The notes: generated by a model not told the origin, from the sequence alone. DNA of 64,000 nt from Lachnospiraceae bacterium (GCA_017399685.1 JAFQBM010000003.1:1-64000); one strand, 5' to 3'. Shown: positions 22,209-32,455, counted from the first letter of the stretch. Numbers and translations are program-made.

Positions 22209-24662
22209 ATGATAAAGGAAAAAAAATTGGCATTTAAGTATTTATGTAAGAAAAAAAGCCGTAGTCTGGCTACGTTATTTGCCATTGCATTATCTGTTTT
22301 TCTTATTTTTGTCAGTGGAAATTTGTTTATGAGTGCCTTCTATGCGAGCAAGCAGGCTGATTTAAAAATAGAAGGCAATCATATTGCATATTTGGAATCT
22401 ATGAATATGAAAAAAGTAACGGAGCTGGAAAAAGACGGAGCCGTGATATGCGCATTGGAAAACAGCAAATATTTTGTTGGAGATATGGGGACGGAAAGTC
22501 GTAAAGCAGAATTCGAATGTTATTATTTTGAAGATTTTTCTAAGTTCCCCTATGATTATGAAATAATAGAGGGAAAAGTTCCAGAACAACCAAGTGAGAT
22601 TATGTTACATAAGACCTGGAAATATTATCTGGGTGAGCATGGGGAAATTGGAGACCGTATTACCATAGAGGGAATGGAAAATGAACTGGGAATAGGAAAA
22701 GTACCACAAGAAGGAGATATCGTTACAAAAACTTATATTTTGGCAGGATACTATGACTGTCCTGAATTTTCCTGGCTGGAAGATCAGGTGGTTTTGGTGA
22801 AAGACAATCCGAGAACATCAGAAAATAGTTATAGAGTGTATATTACTTCTGAGAAAGAAGGAATCGAGGATCTGGAATCTCTGGAAGGATTTGAAGAGAA
22901 AGAAGATTGGGCAAGGAATCTTGGAGATACTTATGGAGCGAAGGTGGTAGTAAACTGGATGTTCCAGAAGTCGCAAAGTACAGAATATGCTATGGGTTAT
23001 TGTTTGATTTTGATTGCAGGTGCTTTTATTGGAGGATTTGCAGTCATAGTAATACGCAATGCTTTTGTTATTTCCATCGTAGAACGTACAAGGGATTATG
23101 GAATGTTACGTTGTATTGGGGCATCTAAGAAACAAATCAGAAAAATAGCTGTTTATGAGGCTGTTATGTTAGGAGTGGCAGGAGAAGTAGCAGGTCTTAT
23201 TTCTTCCTATCTGTTTTTATATCTTGGCATTGAAATAGGAAAGCGATATTTTTCTCTTTCAGAGGATTTTAAGGTGGTGCATCGGCCAATATTGATTTTC
23301 GGAACTTGTCTGATTATTTTTGTAGTTGTGTTATTTGGATTATTAGAGCCGACACGTCAAATAAATAAATTGAAACCTTTAAATGCATTACGAAATCAAA
23401 AAGATGTAAAAAAAGAACGATTTCGTATTGGGAAAAATACAGGGCGTTTGATAGGAAAGATATTTGGAGTGGAAGGTGAGTATGCGTATAAAAACTTATT
23501 GCGAAATCGAAGGAAGTTTATTACCACTACAGCAAGTTGTGTGGTAGCGGTTACATTTTTTGTGGGTATCAATGCAGCTTTTGTGTACTCTAAGCAAATA
23601 TTTAAGGTGGGAGATTTGCAATATTATCCTTACTATAACGCAGAACTGAATGTTAATGAAAAAGACTTGTCTTCTGTGAAGAAGGTTATGAAGAAATTAG
23701 AGGACATGGAAGGTGTTGGTAATGTAACGTTTGTTTATCGGGATTATTATCTTATAGATTATGATAGTTTACGACATAAAGAAGATGGAAGTGGAGTAAA
23801 AGGCGTTGCAATCATTGCTATAGATGAAGAAAACTATCCGGTGGAACAGGAAAGTGTAGTGGAAGGAAATGTGGGAGATTGTGGGCTTGGTGAATGCTAT
23901 ATCGTTAATTGGGATACGGAGGTTGAAACCAATGAAGAAATAGAACTTTGTGAGGTTAGTCTTAATGATAAACTGGAACTTCACAAATATGTTTATGGTC
24001 AGGATTCAATGGAACCTAATATTAGTGAATTAGAAATAAAAGCGATTCTAAAAGAATATCCGCTTCAAGGTGCTTATATGACTCCTCATATTATTGTATC
24101 GGAAGAATGTTTTAAGGCATTGTGTCAGGAGCAGAAGGTCGCATATGAAGAGAGTGCTCAAATTTACTTAAAAATGGATGAGGATTGCGATGTGTCTAAA
24201 GTACAGGATTTTGCAGATGCAAATGGAATGATGCTTTATGACTACTTGGAAATGGAAAGAAGGTCTGCAAGACAGACAAAAACAGCCAGGGTTATAGTGA
24301 ATGCATTCCTTATTTTGGTGGCAATGATTAGTTCCATGAATTTATTTAACAGTATGGAATCGAATTTGATACTTAGGGAAAAGGAAAGAAAGATGATGCG
24401 TGCTATCGGAATGAGTTTAAGACAGTACCGAAAAATGATTTTATTGGAAGGAATGCTGTCGGTTATTATAGCTCTTGTTTTAGGAACAGCATTAGGACTT
24501 GGCTTTGGATATGGAATCTTTCGTCTTATGGTACTGACTTACAAACAATTAACATTTACAGTGCCAGTAGGAAGTATTATATGTGCTGGTGCGGGATTAA
24601 CTTTGCTTACTGTACTTACCAGTCTAGGTGGAATGAAGGAGGTGGGAATTCGTGATAAGTGA
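22209..24662 (+). CDS. FtsX-like ABC permease, paralogue 2
   Basis: This permease has the same length (817 residues) and architecture as permease 1, with near-identical stretches at the N-terminus (KLAFKYLCKKK, LFAIALS), the first FtsX domain (VERTRDYGMLRCIGASKKQI) and the C-terminus (RKMILLEGMLSVIIAL). The two external domains are much more diverged, as expected if they face different ligands. GAGGTGAGAG precedes the ATG. It overlaps the third permease by 11 bases. It has no ATPase of its own and so must use the one at 18406 or one elsewhere. Confidence 0.92.
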   Translation: MIKEKKLAFKYLCKKKSRSLATLFAIALSVFLIFVSGNLFMSAFYASKQADLKIEGNHIAYLESMNMKKVTELEKDGAVICALENSKYFVGDMGTESRKAEFECYYFEDFSKFPYDYEIIEGKVPEQPSEIMLHKTWKYYLGEHGEIGDRITIEGMENELGIGKVPQEGDIVTKTYILAGYYDCPEFSWLEDQVVLVKDNPRTSENSYRVYITSEKEGIEDLESLEGFEEKEDWARNLGDTYGAKVVVNWMFQKSQSTEYAMGYCLILIAGAFIGGFAVIVIRNAFVISIVERTRDYGMLRCIGASKKQIRKIAVYEAVMLGVAGEVAGLISSYLFLYLGIEIGKRYFSLSEDFKVVHRPILIFGTCLIIFVVVLFGLLEPTRQINKLKPLNALRNQKDVKKERFRIGKNTGRLIGKIFGVEGEYAYKNLLRNRRKFITTTASCVVAVTFFVGINAAFVYSKQIFKVGDLQYYPYYNAELNVNEKDLSSVKKVMKKLEDMEGVGNVTFVYRDYYLIDYDSLRHKEDGSGVKGVAIIAIDEENYPVEQESVVEGNVGDCGLGECYIVNWDTEVETNEEIELCEVSLNDKLELHKYVYGQDSMEPNISELEIKAILKEYPLQGAYMTPHIIVSEECFKALCQEQKVAYEESAQIYLKMDEDCDVSKVQDFADANGMMLYDYLEMERRSARQTKTARVIVNAFLILVAMISSMNLFNSMESNLILREKERKMMRAIGMSLRQYRKMILLEGMLSVIIALVLGTALGLGFGYGIFRLMVLTYKQLTFTVPVGSIICAGAGLTLLTVLTSLGGMKEVGIRDK

Positions 24663-27153
24663 AAGAAAACTGGCATTTAAATATTTATGCAAGAAAAAAA
24701 GCCGCAGTGTGGCGACACTGATTGCCATTGTATTATCCGTGTTTATCGTTTTTGTCAGCGGAAATATGGTGATGAGTGCTTATTATGCAGAATATGCAGA
24801 GGGATTAAAAAGAGATGGTAATCATGTTGCATATCTGGACGGAGTAAAGACAGAAGATATTGAAAAACTGGAACAAGAGGGTGCAGTGGTATGTGCGCTG
24901 GAGAACAGTAAATCCTATATCGGGGAAATAGAAGAGGGAGAACAATCGGAAGTTTGTAAGTTTCACTCTTTTGAAGATTTTTCGAAGTTTCCTTATTCTT
25001 TTGAAATAACTGAGGGAAGTGTTCCAAGTCAGACTGGAGAGGTTTTGCTACATGAAGATGTTCGATATGTTTTGGGTGAAAACGGTGACATCGGGGACAG
25101 GATTACTGTGGATGTTACAGAATGGGAATGGGGAACGATAATTATGACAGAGGAAGGGGAGGCAAAAGAAGTTACGAAAACCTATACTCTGGCAGGATAC
25201 TATGATTGTCCGGAAGACTCCTGGCTGGAAATAGAACGAAAGGTGGCTTTGGTAAAGGATGAACCTAGAAAACAGGGAAATGCCTACCGGGTATACATTA
25301 CATCGGAAGAAGAGGGAATTATAGATTTAGAAGAGGTCAAGAATTTAGAAGAATTAGAGGACTGGGCGAAGAACCTTGGAACTTTGTTTGGAGCAGAGGT
25401 AGAGGTAAATTCTTCGTTTCGAAAATCAAACAGCGACAGTGCGGATTTTATATACTGCCTTATTTTGCTGGCGGGGGCTGCTATCGGGGGCTTTGCCGTA
25501 GTCGTAATCCGAAATGCTTTTGTAATGTCCGTGGTGGAACGAACCAGAGATTATGGAATGTTGCGATGCATCGGCTCTTCCGAAAGACAAATCCGAAAAA
25601 TTGCTTTTTACGAAGGTGTGATATTAGGCGTTACAGGGTTGGGAATTGGTTTGTTCCTTTCTTATCTGTGTCTGTATTTTGGGGTTGCCATAGGGAAACG
25701 ATATTTTTCTCTTAGTGAGTGCTTCAGGGTGGTACATCGTCCGGTGCTGATTTTAGGAACCTGTGTCATTGTTTTGGCGGTGGTTTTATTCTCCTTATTA
25801 GAACCAACCCGTCAGATAAATAGATTAAGTCCATTAAATGCACTACGAAATCGAAAAGACATTAAAAAAGAACGGTTTCGTGCAGGCGGAAAAATGAGCC
25901 GTTTCATAGGAAAAATATTCGGAGTGGAAGGAGAGTATGCCTATAAGAATTTAATGCGTAACCGTAAGAAATTCATTACCATGACCGCAAGCGGAGTCTT
26001 AAGTATCGCATTTTTTGTAGGGATAAACGGAGCTCTTGTTTATACACAGGATAATTCCGGATATTATAATGCAGAGGTATATTTTGATGAGAATTATAGT
26101 TATTCTGATGCTACTACAAATACAGAGTCTGCTGAAACTACGTTAAATCGTGTGGAAAAGGAATTAAGAAAGATAAAAGGCGTCGGCAATGTAACGATTT
26201 ATGATGGTGGCTTTTACCTTATTGACCATGAAAGTCTTAAGTGGAAGTCGGATGGAACAAGTGCTACCAGCATGGCAATTTATACCATAGATGAAGCGAA
26301 AAATCCCTTAAGTAATAAGAGTGTTATAGAAGGAAATATAGGAAATTTAGAGGGACTGGAATGTTATGTCGTGAATTGGGAATATGAGGTAGACACAGGA
26401 GAGTGGACGGAACAATTCGATGTAAGTCCAGGAGATAAGATAGATTTACATAGTTTTGTTGCCTGGGGAAAGGAAGCGAAAGAAGAAAATATCAGTCAAA
26501 TAGAAGTGAAAGCTGTATTAAAGGAACATCCGATAAAGGATTATCTGGGTACGTTTGGTAATGTCATTTTCATGTCCGAGGAAGGATTTCGGAAATTAGA
26601 ATCAGAACAAGGGATAGATCTAAAAGGGAAAGGAATCGAAACAGCAGGAATTTTTCTTAACATAGACCAAGATTGCGATATTTCTAAAGTAAAGGAAGTT
26701 GTTGAGAAGAATGGAATGATATTGATAGATGAGATGGAAGAGGAAAGAGAGTCGGCGTCCTATGTAAAAACCATAAAATTTATCGTAAATATCATTCTGA
26801 TTTTAGTAACCTTAATCAGTGCCATGAATGTATTTAACAACATGGAATCTAATTTCATCCTTCGGGAAAAAGAAAGAAACATCATGCGTGCCATCGGAAT
26901 GAGTGCAAAACAGTACCGTAAAATGATTTTATTGGAAGGAATATTGTCTTCCGTTATCTCCATTCTTTTAGGAACGGTAATAGGACTTGGTTTTGGATAT
27001 GGAATTTACCGGCTTGTGTTATTTTCTGTAGAAGGAATGAAGTATGCTGTAGCGGTGGGAAGCATTATCGGTGCCGGGGCAGGTATTATGTTGCTAACCT
27101 TGTGTACCTGTTATGGTGGTATGAAAAAAGAAGAAGAATTGAGTTTAAGTTAA
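24652..27153 (+). CDS. FtsX-like ABC permease, paralogue 3
   Basis: This 833-residue third paralogue has the same helix order and both FtsX domains (RTRDYGMLRCIGSSERQI; REKERNIMRAIGMSAKQYRKM). The first external domain resembles the others; the second is diverged and somewhat longer. It starts by GTG/ATG overlap within the end of permease 2 (GGAGGTGGG ribosome site) and ends at TAA 27151-27153. A diverged third copy of the 98 bp repeat and a strong terminator follow. It closes the 8.7 kb transporter operon. Confidence 0.92.
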   Translation: MISERKLAFKYLCKKKSRSVATLIAIVLSVFIVFVSGNMVMSAYYAEYAEGLKRDGNHVAYLDGVKTEDIEKLEQEGAVVCALENSKSYIGEIEEGEQSEVCKFHSFEDFSKFPYSFEITEGSVPSQTGEVLLHEDVRYVLGENGDIGDRITVDVTEWEWGTIIMTEEGEAKEVTKTYTLAGYYDCPEDSWLEIERKVALVKDEPRKQGNAYRVYITSEEEGIIDLEEVKNLEELEDWAKNLGTLFGAEVEVNSSFRKSNSDSADFIYCLILLAGAAIGGFAVVVIRNAFVMSVVERTRDYGMLRCIGSSERQIRKIAFYEGVILGVTGLGIGLFLSYLCLYFGVAIGKRYFSLSECFRVVHRPVLILGTCVIVLAVVLFSLLEPTRQINRLSPLNALRNRKDIKKERFRAGGKMSRFIGKIFGVEGEYAYKNLMRNRKKFITMTASGVLSIAFFVGINGALVYTQDNSGYYNAEVYFDENYSYSDATTNTESAETTLNRVEKELRKIKGVGNVTIYDGGFYLIDHESLKWKSDGTSATSMAIYTIDEAKNPLSNKSVIEGNIGNLEGLECYVVNWEYEVDTGEWTEQFDVSPGDKIDLHSFVAWGKEAKEENISQIEVKAVLKEHPIKDYLGTFGNVIFMSEEGFRKLESEQGIDLKGKGIETAGIFLNIDQDCDISKVKEVVEKNGMILIDEMEEERESASYVKTIKFIVNIILILVTLISAMNVFNNMESNFILREKERNIMRAIGMSAKQYRKMILLEGILSSVISILLGTVIGLGFGYGIYRLVLFSVEGMKYAVAVGSIIGAGAGIMLLTLCTCYGGMKKEEELSLS

Positions 27154-27218
27154 ACCGGTGACATGTAGACGTGGCACATGGACACGACAATGGCGGTTTA
27201 CAAAATACGTCGTGGAGT
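27140..27218 (+). repeat. foldable intergenic repeat, copy 3 (diverged)
   Basis: This copy overlaps the stop of permease 3. GTGACATGTAGACGTGGCAC (27158-27177) matches the second hairpin of copies 1 and 2, and GGTTTACAAAATACGTCGTG matches their 3' part. The third hairpin is decayed. The 5' end merges with coding sequence. Confidence 0.55.
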
Positions 27219-27238
27219 ATTAAATTAAAATAATGGGA

Positions 27239-27279
27239 AAATGGTGGAGTCTTAAAAACAGGCTTCCGCCATTTTTTTC
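27239..27279 (+). terminator. terminator of the ABC operon
   Basis: AATGGTGGA pairs with TCCGCCATT (one G-T pair), followed by a run of T at 27271-27278. Confidence 0.85.
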
Positions 27280-27463
27280 GTTTTAGGCAAGCGTGTTAGC
27301 TTATGTTTTGATTGTTACTGTTCACACAGTAAGCTGACACTTTCGAATGCCTTTTTTATGAAGGTTTTTGTGTACTTGACGGTAGTAATATGGTATACTA
27401 AAAAGGTATGAAACCGGTTAAATGACATGAATCATGGGGAAAATGAAGATAACAGTTCTTTTA

Positions 27464-27669
27464 GGTAATTGCGAAACCACCAGAAACATATATTGAGTGA
27501 TGAAAAAGAAACAAATACATAAGCAGGTGCTTGGACGGCCGTCGGTACTTAATGAGAGGTTTACCTCGAATTTAGTACCGCTACGAGCCGAACGCAGCGA
27601 GAGCGTGCCTGCGTTGTTTTGTTTCTTTTGCATCACTTTCGTATAGCATATTATAGTTTCGCAAACGTC
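27464..27669. mobile_element. palindromic MITE-like element, copy B (inverted relative to A)
   Basis: The same element as 13028-13233 lies here in opposite orientation: outer GGTAATTGCGAAAC and its counterpart GTTTCGC near 27657-27663, GTGATG.../TTTCTTTTGCATCAC inner arms, and the GC-rich core with GGACGGCCGTCGGTACT. Length is again about 206 bp. The right arm carries TTGCAT (27628-27633) and TATTAT (27649-27654) 15 bases apart, facing the AAA-ATPase gene 30 bases beyond the element. It contains no gene. Confidence 0.8.
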
Positions 27670-27700
27670 TAACAGTCCTTAATAAATCAGGAGGAAAAGC

Positions 27701-29281
27701 ATGGGTGTATATCTGAATCCGGGAAATAACAGCTTTCGGCAGGCAATTAATTCTAAAATATATGTAGATAAAACAGCATTGATTCAATATACAAATGAGG
27801 CAATTGATACGATGCAGAGATTTATCTGTATCAGCAGACCAAGAAGATTTGGAAAATCAATGGCTGCGAACATGTTGGCAGCCTATTACACAAAAGGCTG
27901 TGATTCCTCGGAATTATTCGATAAATATAAAATTGCAAAAAATGAAACCTATCATAAAAATTTAAATCAATATAATGTGATATTTTTAAATGTTCAAAAT
28001 GCACTAAGCCGGGTTAGTAGCATAGAAGAAATGCTTCAGTATATTCAAAGGGAAGTATTGATAGAACTTAGAGAAAAATATTCAGATTTGATTCCTGAAA
28101 ATGAAATCATATTGAGTGCGGCACTTGAAAAATTATACAGCAATTTAAAGGAAGGATTTATCTTCATTATTGACGAATGGGACTGCGTATTTCGAAATAA
28201 GAAGACAGGTAGTGAAGAACAAACAAAATATCTGGACTTTTTAAGAGATTTATTAAAGGATAAAGTTTATGTATCCCTTGCTTATATGACAGGAATTCTT
28301 CCAATTAAGAAATATGGAACCCATTCTGCACTTAATATGTTCGGGGAGTACTCCATGACTTCGCCCAAAGGCTTTGCGGAATATATTGGTTTTACAGAGG
28401 ATGAAGTAAAAGAATTGTGTTTAAAATATCAGATGGATTTTGACACTATGAAAAGCTGGTATGATGGATATAGTTTTCCAAAAGCAGCCCATATATATAA
28501 TCCCAAGTCAGTAGTGGATGCATTATTATCCGAAGAATTTACCAATTACTGGACACAGACAGAAACTTATGAAGCCTTGCGGGAATATATAGATACCGAT
28601 TATGATGGTTTGAAAGAAACGATAATCCAAATGCTTGCCGGAAACAGATGCAAGGTAAATACAAGAACATTTCAGAATGACATGACTACTTTTCGAAACA
28701 AAGATGACATTCTGACACTGCTCATCCATCTTGGATATCTGGCATATGACAGTGAAACCGCCAGCGTATACATTCCAAATGTAGAAATATGGGAAGAATT
28801 TAAAAATGCAGTGGAAGGTTCTAACTGGACAGAGGTTGTAACCTTAATAAAAAATTCAGAACAATTACTTCAGGCAACCTGGAACCAGGATGCAGAAAAA
28901 GTAGCGAAAATGATAGATCAGGTTCATAGTGAGAATACTTCCATACTGACTTACAATGATGAAAATTCATTAAGCTGCGTTATTTCCCTGGCATATTATT
29001 ATGCCATGAATGAGTACACCAGAATCAGGGAATTTCCGACAGGAAAAGGTTTCGCCGATGTGGTATATATTCCAAGAAAATACTCGGATAAACCTGCCAT
29101 GATTGTGGAACTAAAATATGATAAATCAGCAAAAGGAGCCATTGCTCAGATAAAAGAGAAAAGATACGTGGAAAGTCTGAAAGAATATCAGGGCAATATG
29201 TTGTTGATAGGAATTAATTATGATAAAGTGACGAAAAAGCATACTTGTGTGATTGAACACTGTGAACAAAATTTGGAATAG
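27701..29281 (+). CDS. AAA-ATPase-like / PD-(D/E)XK nuclease protein
   Basis: The 526-residue protein belongs to the AAA-ATPase-like family (DUF1703 group) abundant in gut Clostridia and Bacteroidetes. The N-terminal P-loop is RPRRFGKSM (Walker A, about residue 46-54), Walker B is FIFIIDEWD (about 155), and the C-terminal nuclease motif reads FADVVYI...MIVELKYDKSAKGAIAQI, i.e. the D and E-x-K of the PD-(D/E)XK fold. The partners and targets of this family are unknown; a mobile-element or defence role has been suggested. TCAGGAGGAAAAGC precedes the ATG. The promoter may come from the element directly upstream. Confidence 0.9.
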   Translation: MGVYLNPGNNSFRQAINSKIYVDKTALIQYTNEAIDTMQRFICISRPRRFGKSMAANMLAAYYTKGCDSSELFDKYKIAKNETYHKNLNQYNVIFLNVQNALSRVSSIEEMLQYIQREVLIELREKYSDLIPENEIILSAALEKLYSNLKEGFIFIIDEWDCVFRNKKTGSEEQTKYLDFLRDLLKDKVYVSLAYMTGILPIKKYGTHSALNMFGEYSMTSPKGFAEYIGFTEDEVKELCLKYQMDFDTMKSWYDGYSFPKAAHIYNPKSVVDALLSEEFTNYWTQTETYEALREYIDTDYDGLKETIIQMLAGNRCKVNTRTFQNDMTTFRNKDDILTLLIHLGYLAYDSETASVYIPNVEIWEEFKNAVEGSNWTEVVTLIKNSEQLLQATWNQDAEKVAKMIDQVHSENTSILTYNDENSLSCVISLAYYYAMNEYTRIREFPTGKGFADVVYIPRKYSDKPAMIVELKYDKSAKGAIAQIKEKRYVESLKEYQGNMLLIGINYDKVTKKHTCVIEHCEQNLE

Positions 29282-29328
29282 AGTTTGTGAATGTATAGGG
29301 TACGGATAAAAATGGACGGAGGATGCAT

Positions 29329-32300
29329 ATGGAGGCAGGGAGAGCGAAAAAGAAAATCAAGAGTACGATAGCAGTCTGCATGTTGCTGGTGCTTATGGCA
29401 GGTGTGTTGGCACCAGAAGGGGAAAAAGCAGCAGCAGAAGCGATGGATGCTAATTTTTTAAAGGAAGTGCAGGCACATAATGTAACAGAAACTGCGGATT
29501 ATAACTTACAGCACAGCAAAGGAAGGGGTATCAGCCAGAATCTTGGCACTTTTACTTATCAGGCACCGGAAGTTACAGTAAAATATGAATTTAACAATGT
29601 GGCAGAACTGAAGACAGCAGATTTTTCAACATTAGGAATTAACGAAGGAGATTATGTCAGTACAAAGGGTTACTATTCCGCCGGTGATAGCGGTCAGGGT
29701 GTTTACCGCATTCAAAATGAAATCATAATCAGAGACGATGGAAAAGAAATTTATGACGATGGCGGACAAATCATTGCCTGTGATAATCAGATTAATAAGA
29801 AAAATATGCGGGCAGTATTGCAAAGTGCCGATGGTGTGGTTTCCGTAGCACAATATGGAGCAGTCGGAGATGGTGTCACAGATGACAGTGTGGCTTTAGA
29901 AAAGGCATTTTCTTCTAATTTCTCGGTAATTTATCTGGAAAAAGGAAAGAACTATTACTGTGCTTCCACCATAAATATAAATGAAATCAAAGACATGACC
30001 ATAGAAGGACAGGGAGCCATTCTGTTTGCAGACAATCATTCCCAGGGAGAATGGGATAAACTTATGATTCTTTTCGGACCGGAAAATTACTGCGTAAAGA
30101 ATATTCGCTTTGAATTAAGATGTACTAAATATATCGGTATGACAGGTCTTGCCTCCATGTATAATGGAAATAATTTTGGATTCGACCATTGTGAGTTTTA
30201 CATACCAAAAGGGGTATATGCAGACAGTGACGTGACAGAGCCTACGAAAACCTATGCTTCCTGTTGTGTAGGCGGTTATTCAAACTGGAGCAATATCTAC
30301 ATCAATAATTGTATCATTGAAAATTATGCGGATACCTATACCGGAGGTTGTATTGGTTTTAATGATATCTGGTATCAGGGAAGCGAAGGAGCGATGGTAG
30401 ATAACTGCTATATGGCATATAACTGTAAGGATGAAATTATTGCCATTTTCTCCGGTGCAGGATATGAATCAGAGCGGGAAACTTACATAAATGACGTGAC
30501 CATAAAAAATTGTGACATTTATGGTCTGAAAGGTCAATATAACCGGGATTTATTATTGTCCATCGGATATGAGTATCCTATTGATAATATTCAGTTTATT
30601 AATAATCATATCGAAGGATATGGTGTGTGGAAAGGAATCTCCGTAGGTTCCGGAGCCGGAAGGGTATTACTGGAGGGAAATGAAATCGTATACTCCGGTA
30701 TCAGTGAAAAAGCCGAAGGAAATGTCATTAATACAGGAGATGGAGAAAATGCCGGTGTTATTGTAAGAAATAATAAAATTCTGGTACCGTCCACTTCTAT
30801 GAACTTATCCATTATCATTGCAGGAATAGCCGAAGTCAGTGATAATCAGATTCGATGCGATGCGGGTACCGGATATGTTATGGGATATGGCACCAAAGCC
30901 ATGAACAATCAGGTTATGGTAAATGGTTCTGCTTATGGGCTGATGTGTCAGAATTTTCAATCCATGAATAACCAGTTTGTCATAAACGGTGAATGTAAGG
31001 GTACTTCCCTTTATTCGGTAAAGGAAATTTTAAAAGATGATGTTGTAGTAAATGGTGATAAGGTTTCCTTAAATGGTGGTGTGGCAGATAGTGTCAAATG
31101 GCTGAATGCCCTGACGGTAAACAAGGTCACTTTCCAGGAAAATGAGATTCAATTTACTGGTAATACCATAGAAGCCGACAGCTTTGGAGATAAAAAGTTT
31201 AACTTCTTTGGTTATTCCCAAAATACGGAGCAGGATACTGCCAAAATAACCATTTCCAATAACAATATAGACTCTGCATTTTCTGCTTTCACAGGCGATG
31301 TTACAGAGGTTGACATGACCTTTAAAAATAACAAAATAGAAGGAACACCATTGTATCTGGTGAATTTTGTTACCAATGGAAGAACAACGGATTCATCCAG
31401 ACTGGTTCTTTCAGGAAACATTGTCACATTGCCTAATTTGAACAATGTGGATGATATTTTGCTAGGCTGGTATACAGACAAAGCATTCCATAAGGAATTT
31501 AATGCTTCTACACCAGTTACCTCTAATCTTACCTTATATGCCAGATGGGAAGGAGATCCCGTAGGAGAAGAGGAAGCAACGACAGAGGGACCTTCAGAAC
31601 CGCCATTTACAGAAGATGACATTGTAGACAATGAAAATGGTAATCAGGGAAATGAATCCGGGGAGAATCAGGAAAACAATGACAATCAAAATAACGACAT
31701 AACGAATCCGGACAAGGAACCGGGCAGCAGTGATGCCGAGGATGAAGACAAAAATAATAATCAAGGAGATAATCAGCCTGATGATAGCAATCAAAATCAG
31801 GACACCTCAACCACAAACAAGCCTGAGGACAGTATTCAGAATCAAGACACGCCGACAACGAACAAGCCTGAGGACACTGGTCACAACCAGATAACTTCAA
31901 ACAGCAGCAAGCCGGGAAGCAGTCAAAACCAGACAACTTCAAACACCGGCAAACCAACTACCAACGCCTCCAATAATTCTGCCTTTAATAGTAATGATAC
32001 TCAAATGGCGTTAGTTAGTGATACTGTTCAGGATGAAATCCCAAAAGAGGATACAAAAAACGGAAATAACGGGGAAACGAATACGGAAGTATTTGACAGC
32101 AAAGCAGAAAATACAGATACAGACAATCAGGAAAGCCAAAAAGAAAAGAACGAAACCGAGGCAGAAGAAAACGTAGATAGTCAGGATAGTACGGAAGGCG
32201 ACGATTTCGAAACCTTAGAAGAAAGCTGGAAGGACAATCAGAAATTAATCATAGGAATCATAGGTCTGGCAGGAATGTTATCCTTTGGCATTTTATTATA

Positions 32301-32331
32301 TGTCTTTATTTTAATAAGACGTGGGAAGTAG
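29329..32331 (+). CDS. secreted, membrane-anchored right-handed beta-helix protein
   Basis: The roughly 1000-residue surface protein has a basic N-terminus and signal helix (about 10-30), a pectate-lyase-3-like start (VAQYGAVGDGVTDDSVALEKAF) and a long right-handed beta-helix (about 170-690) rich in N-N-x-I turns. It then has a Listeria-Bacteroides repeat (ILLGWYTDKAFHKEFN...LYARWE), a disordered N/Q/S/T/E-rich linker (about 745-960) with imperfect TTNKPED/QNQ repeats, and one C-terminal helix with an R-R-G-K tail. It likely binds or cleaves polysaccharide at the cell surface; catalytic residues are not evident. ATG 29329 is preferred, six bases after CGGAGG; ATG 29323 abuts that site. Confidence 0.85.
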   Translation: MEAGRAKKKIKSTIAVCMLLVLMAGVLAPEGEKAAAEAMDANFLKEVQAHNVTETADYNLQHSKGRGISQNLGTFTYQAPEVTVKYEFNNVAELKTADFSTLGINEGDYVSTKGYYSAGDSGQGVYRIQNEIIIRDDGKEIYDDGGQIIACDNQINKKNMRAVLQSADGVVSVAQYGAVGDGVTDDSVALEKAFSSNFSVIYLEKGKNYYCASTININEIKDMTIEGQGAILFADNHSQGEWDKLMILFGPENYCVKNIRFELRCTKYIGMTGLASMYNGNNFGFDHCEFYIPKGVYADSDVTEPTKTYASCCVGGYSNWSNIYINNCIIENYADTYTGGCIGFNDIWYQGSEGAMVDNCYMAYNCKDEIIAIFSGAGYESERETYINDVTIKNCDIYGLKGQYNRDLLLSIGYEYPIDNIQFINNHIEGYGVWKGISVGSGAGRVLLEGNEIVYSGISEKAEGNVINTGDGENAGVIVRNNKILVPSTSMNLSIIIAGIAEVSDNQIRCDAGTGYVMGYGTKAMNNQVMVNGSAYGLMCQNFQSMNNQFVINGECKGTSLYSVKEILKDDVVVNGDKVSLNGGVADSVKWLNALTVNKVTFQENEIQFTGNTIEADSFGDKKFNFFGYSQNTEQDTAKITISNNNIDSAFSAFTGDVTEVDMTFKNNKIEGTPLYLVNFVTNGRTTDSSRLVLSGNIVTLPNLNNVDDILLGWYTDKAFHKEFNASTPVTSNLTLYARWEGDPVGEEEATTEGPSEPPFTEDDIVDNENGNQGNESGENQENNDNQNNDITNPDKEPGSSDAEDEDKNNNQGDNQPDDSNQNQDTSTTNKPEDSIQNQDTPTTNKPEDTGHNQITSNSSKPGSSQNQTTSNTGKPTTNASNNSAFNSNDTQMALVSDTVQDEIPKEDTKNGNNGETNTEVFDSKAENTDTDNQESQKEKNETEAEENVDSQDSTEGDDFETLEESWKDNQKLIIGIIGLAGMLSFGILLYVFILIRRGK

Positions 32332-32388
32332 AAGACAGAAACACTGTTTGATTTACATAATGTGATGATTTGTATCGGTTTATTTTTC

Positions 32389-32455
32389 TCGACATTTTCT
32401 ATCATATACTGTAAAATAATAAGAAAAAACCTCAACGATTCAGTTTGCGAATGAT
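32389..32455 (+). promoter_or_regulatory. promoter and leader hairpin of the chemoreceptor gene
   Basis: TCGACA (32389-32394), 17 bases, TAAAAT (32412-32417). The leader then has AACCT...AGGTT with inner GATTC/GAAT pairing (about 32428-32455), containing CCTCAACGATTC, the complement of the recurrent GAATCRTYGAGG motif. Confidence 0.5.

Noticed and set aside
31607-31957. Cys-rich 116-codon antisense frame within the beta-helix gene
   Set aside because: It is the complement of the Asn/Gln/Ser-rich repeat linker; the apparent Cys pattern comes from repeated codons read backwards, and no start signal is present.
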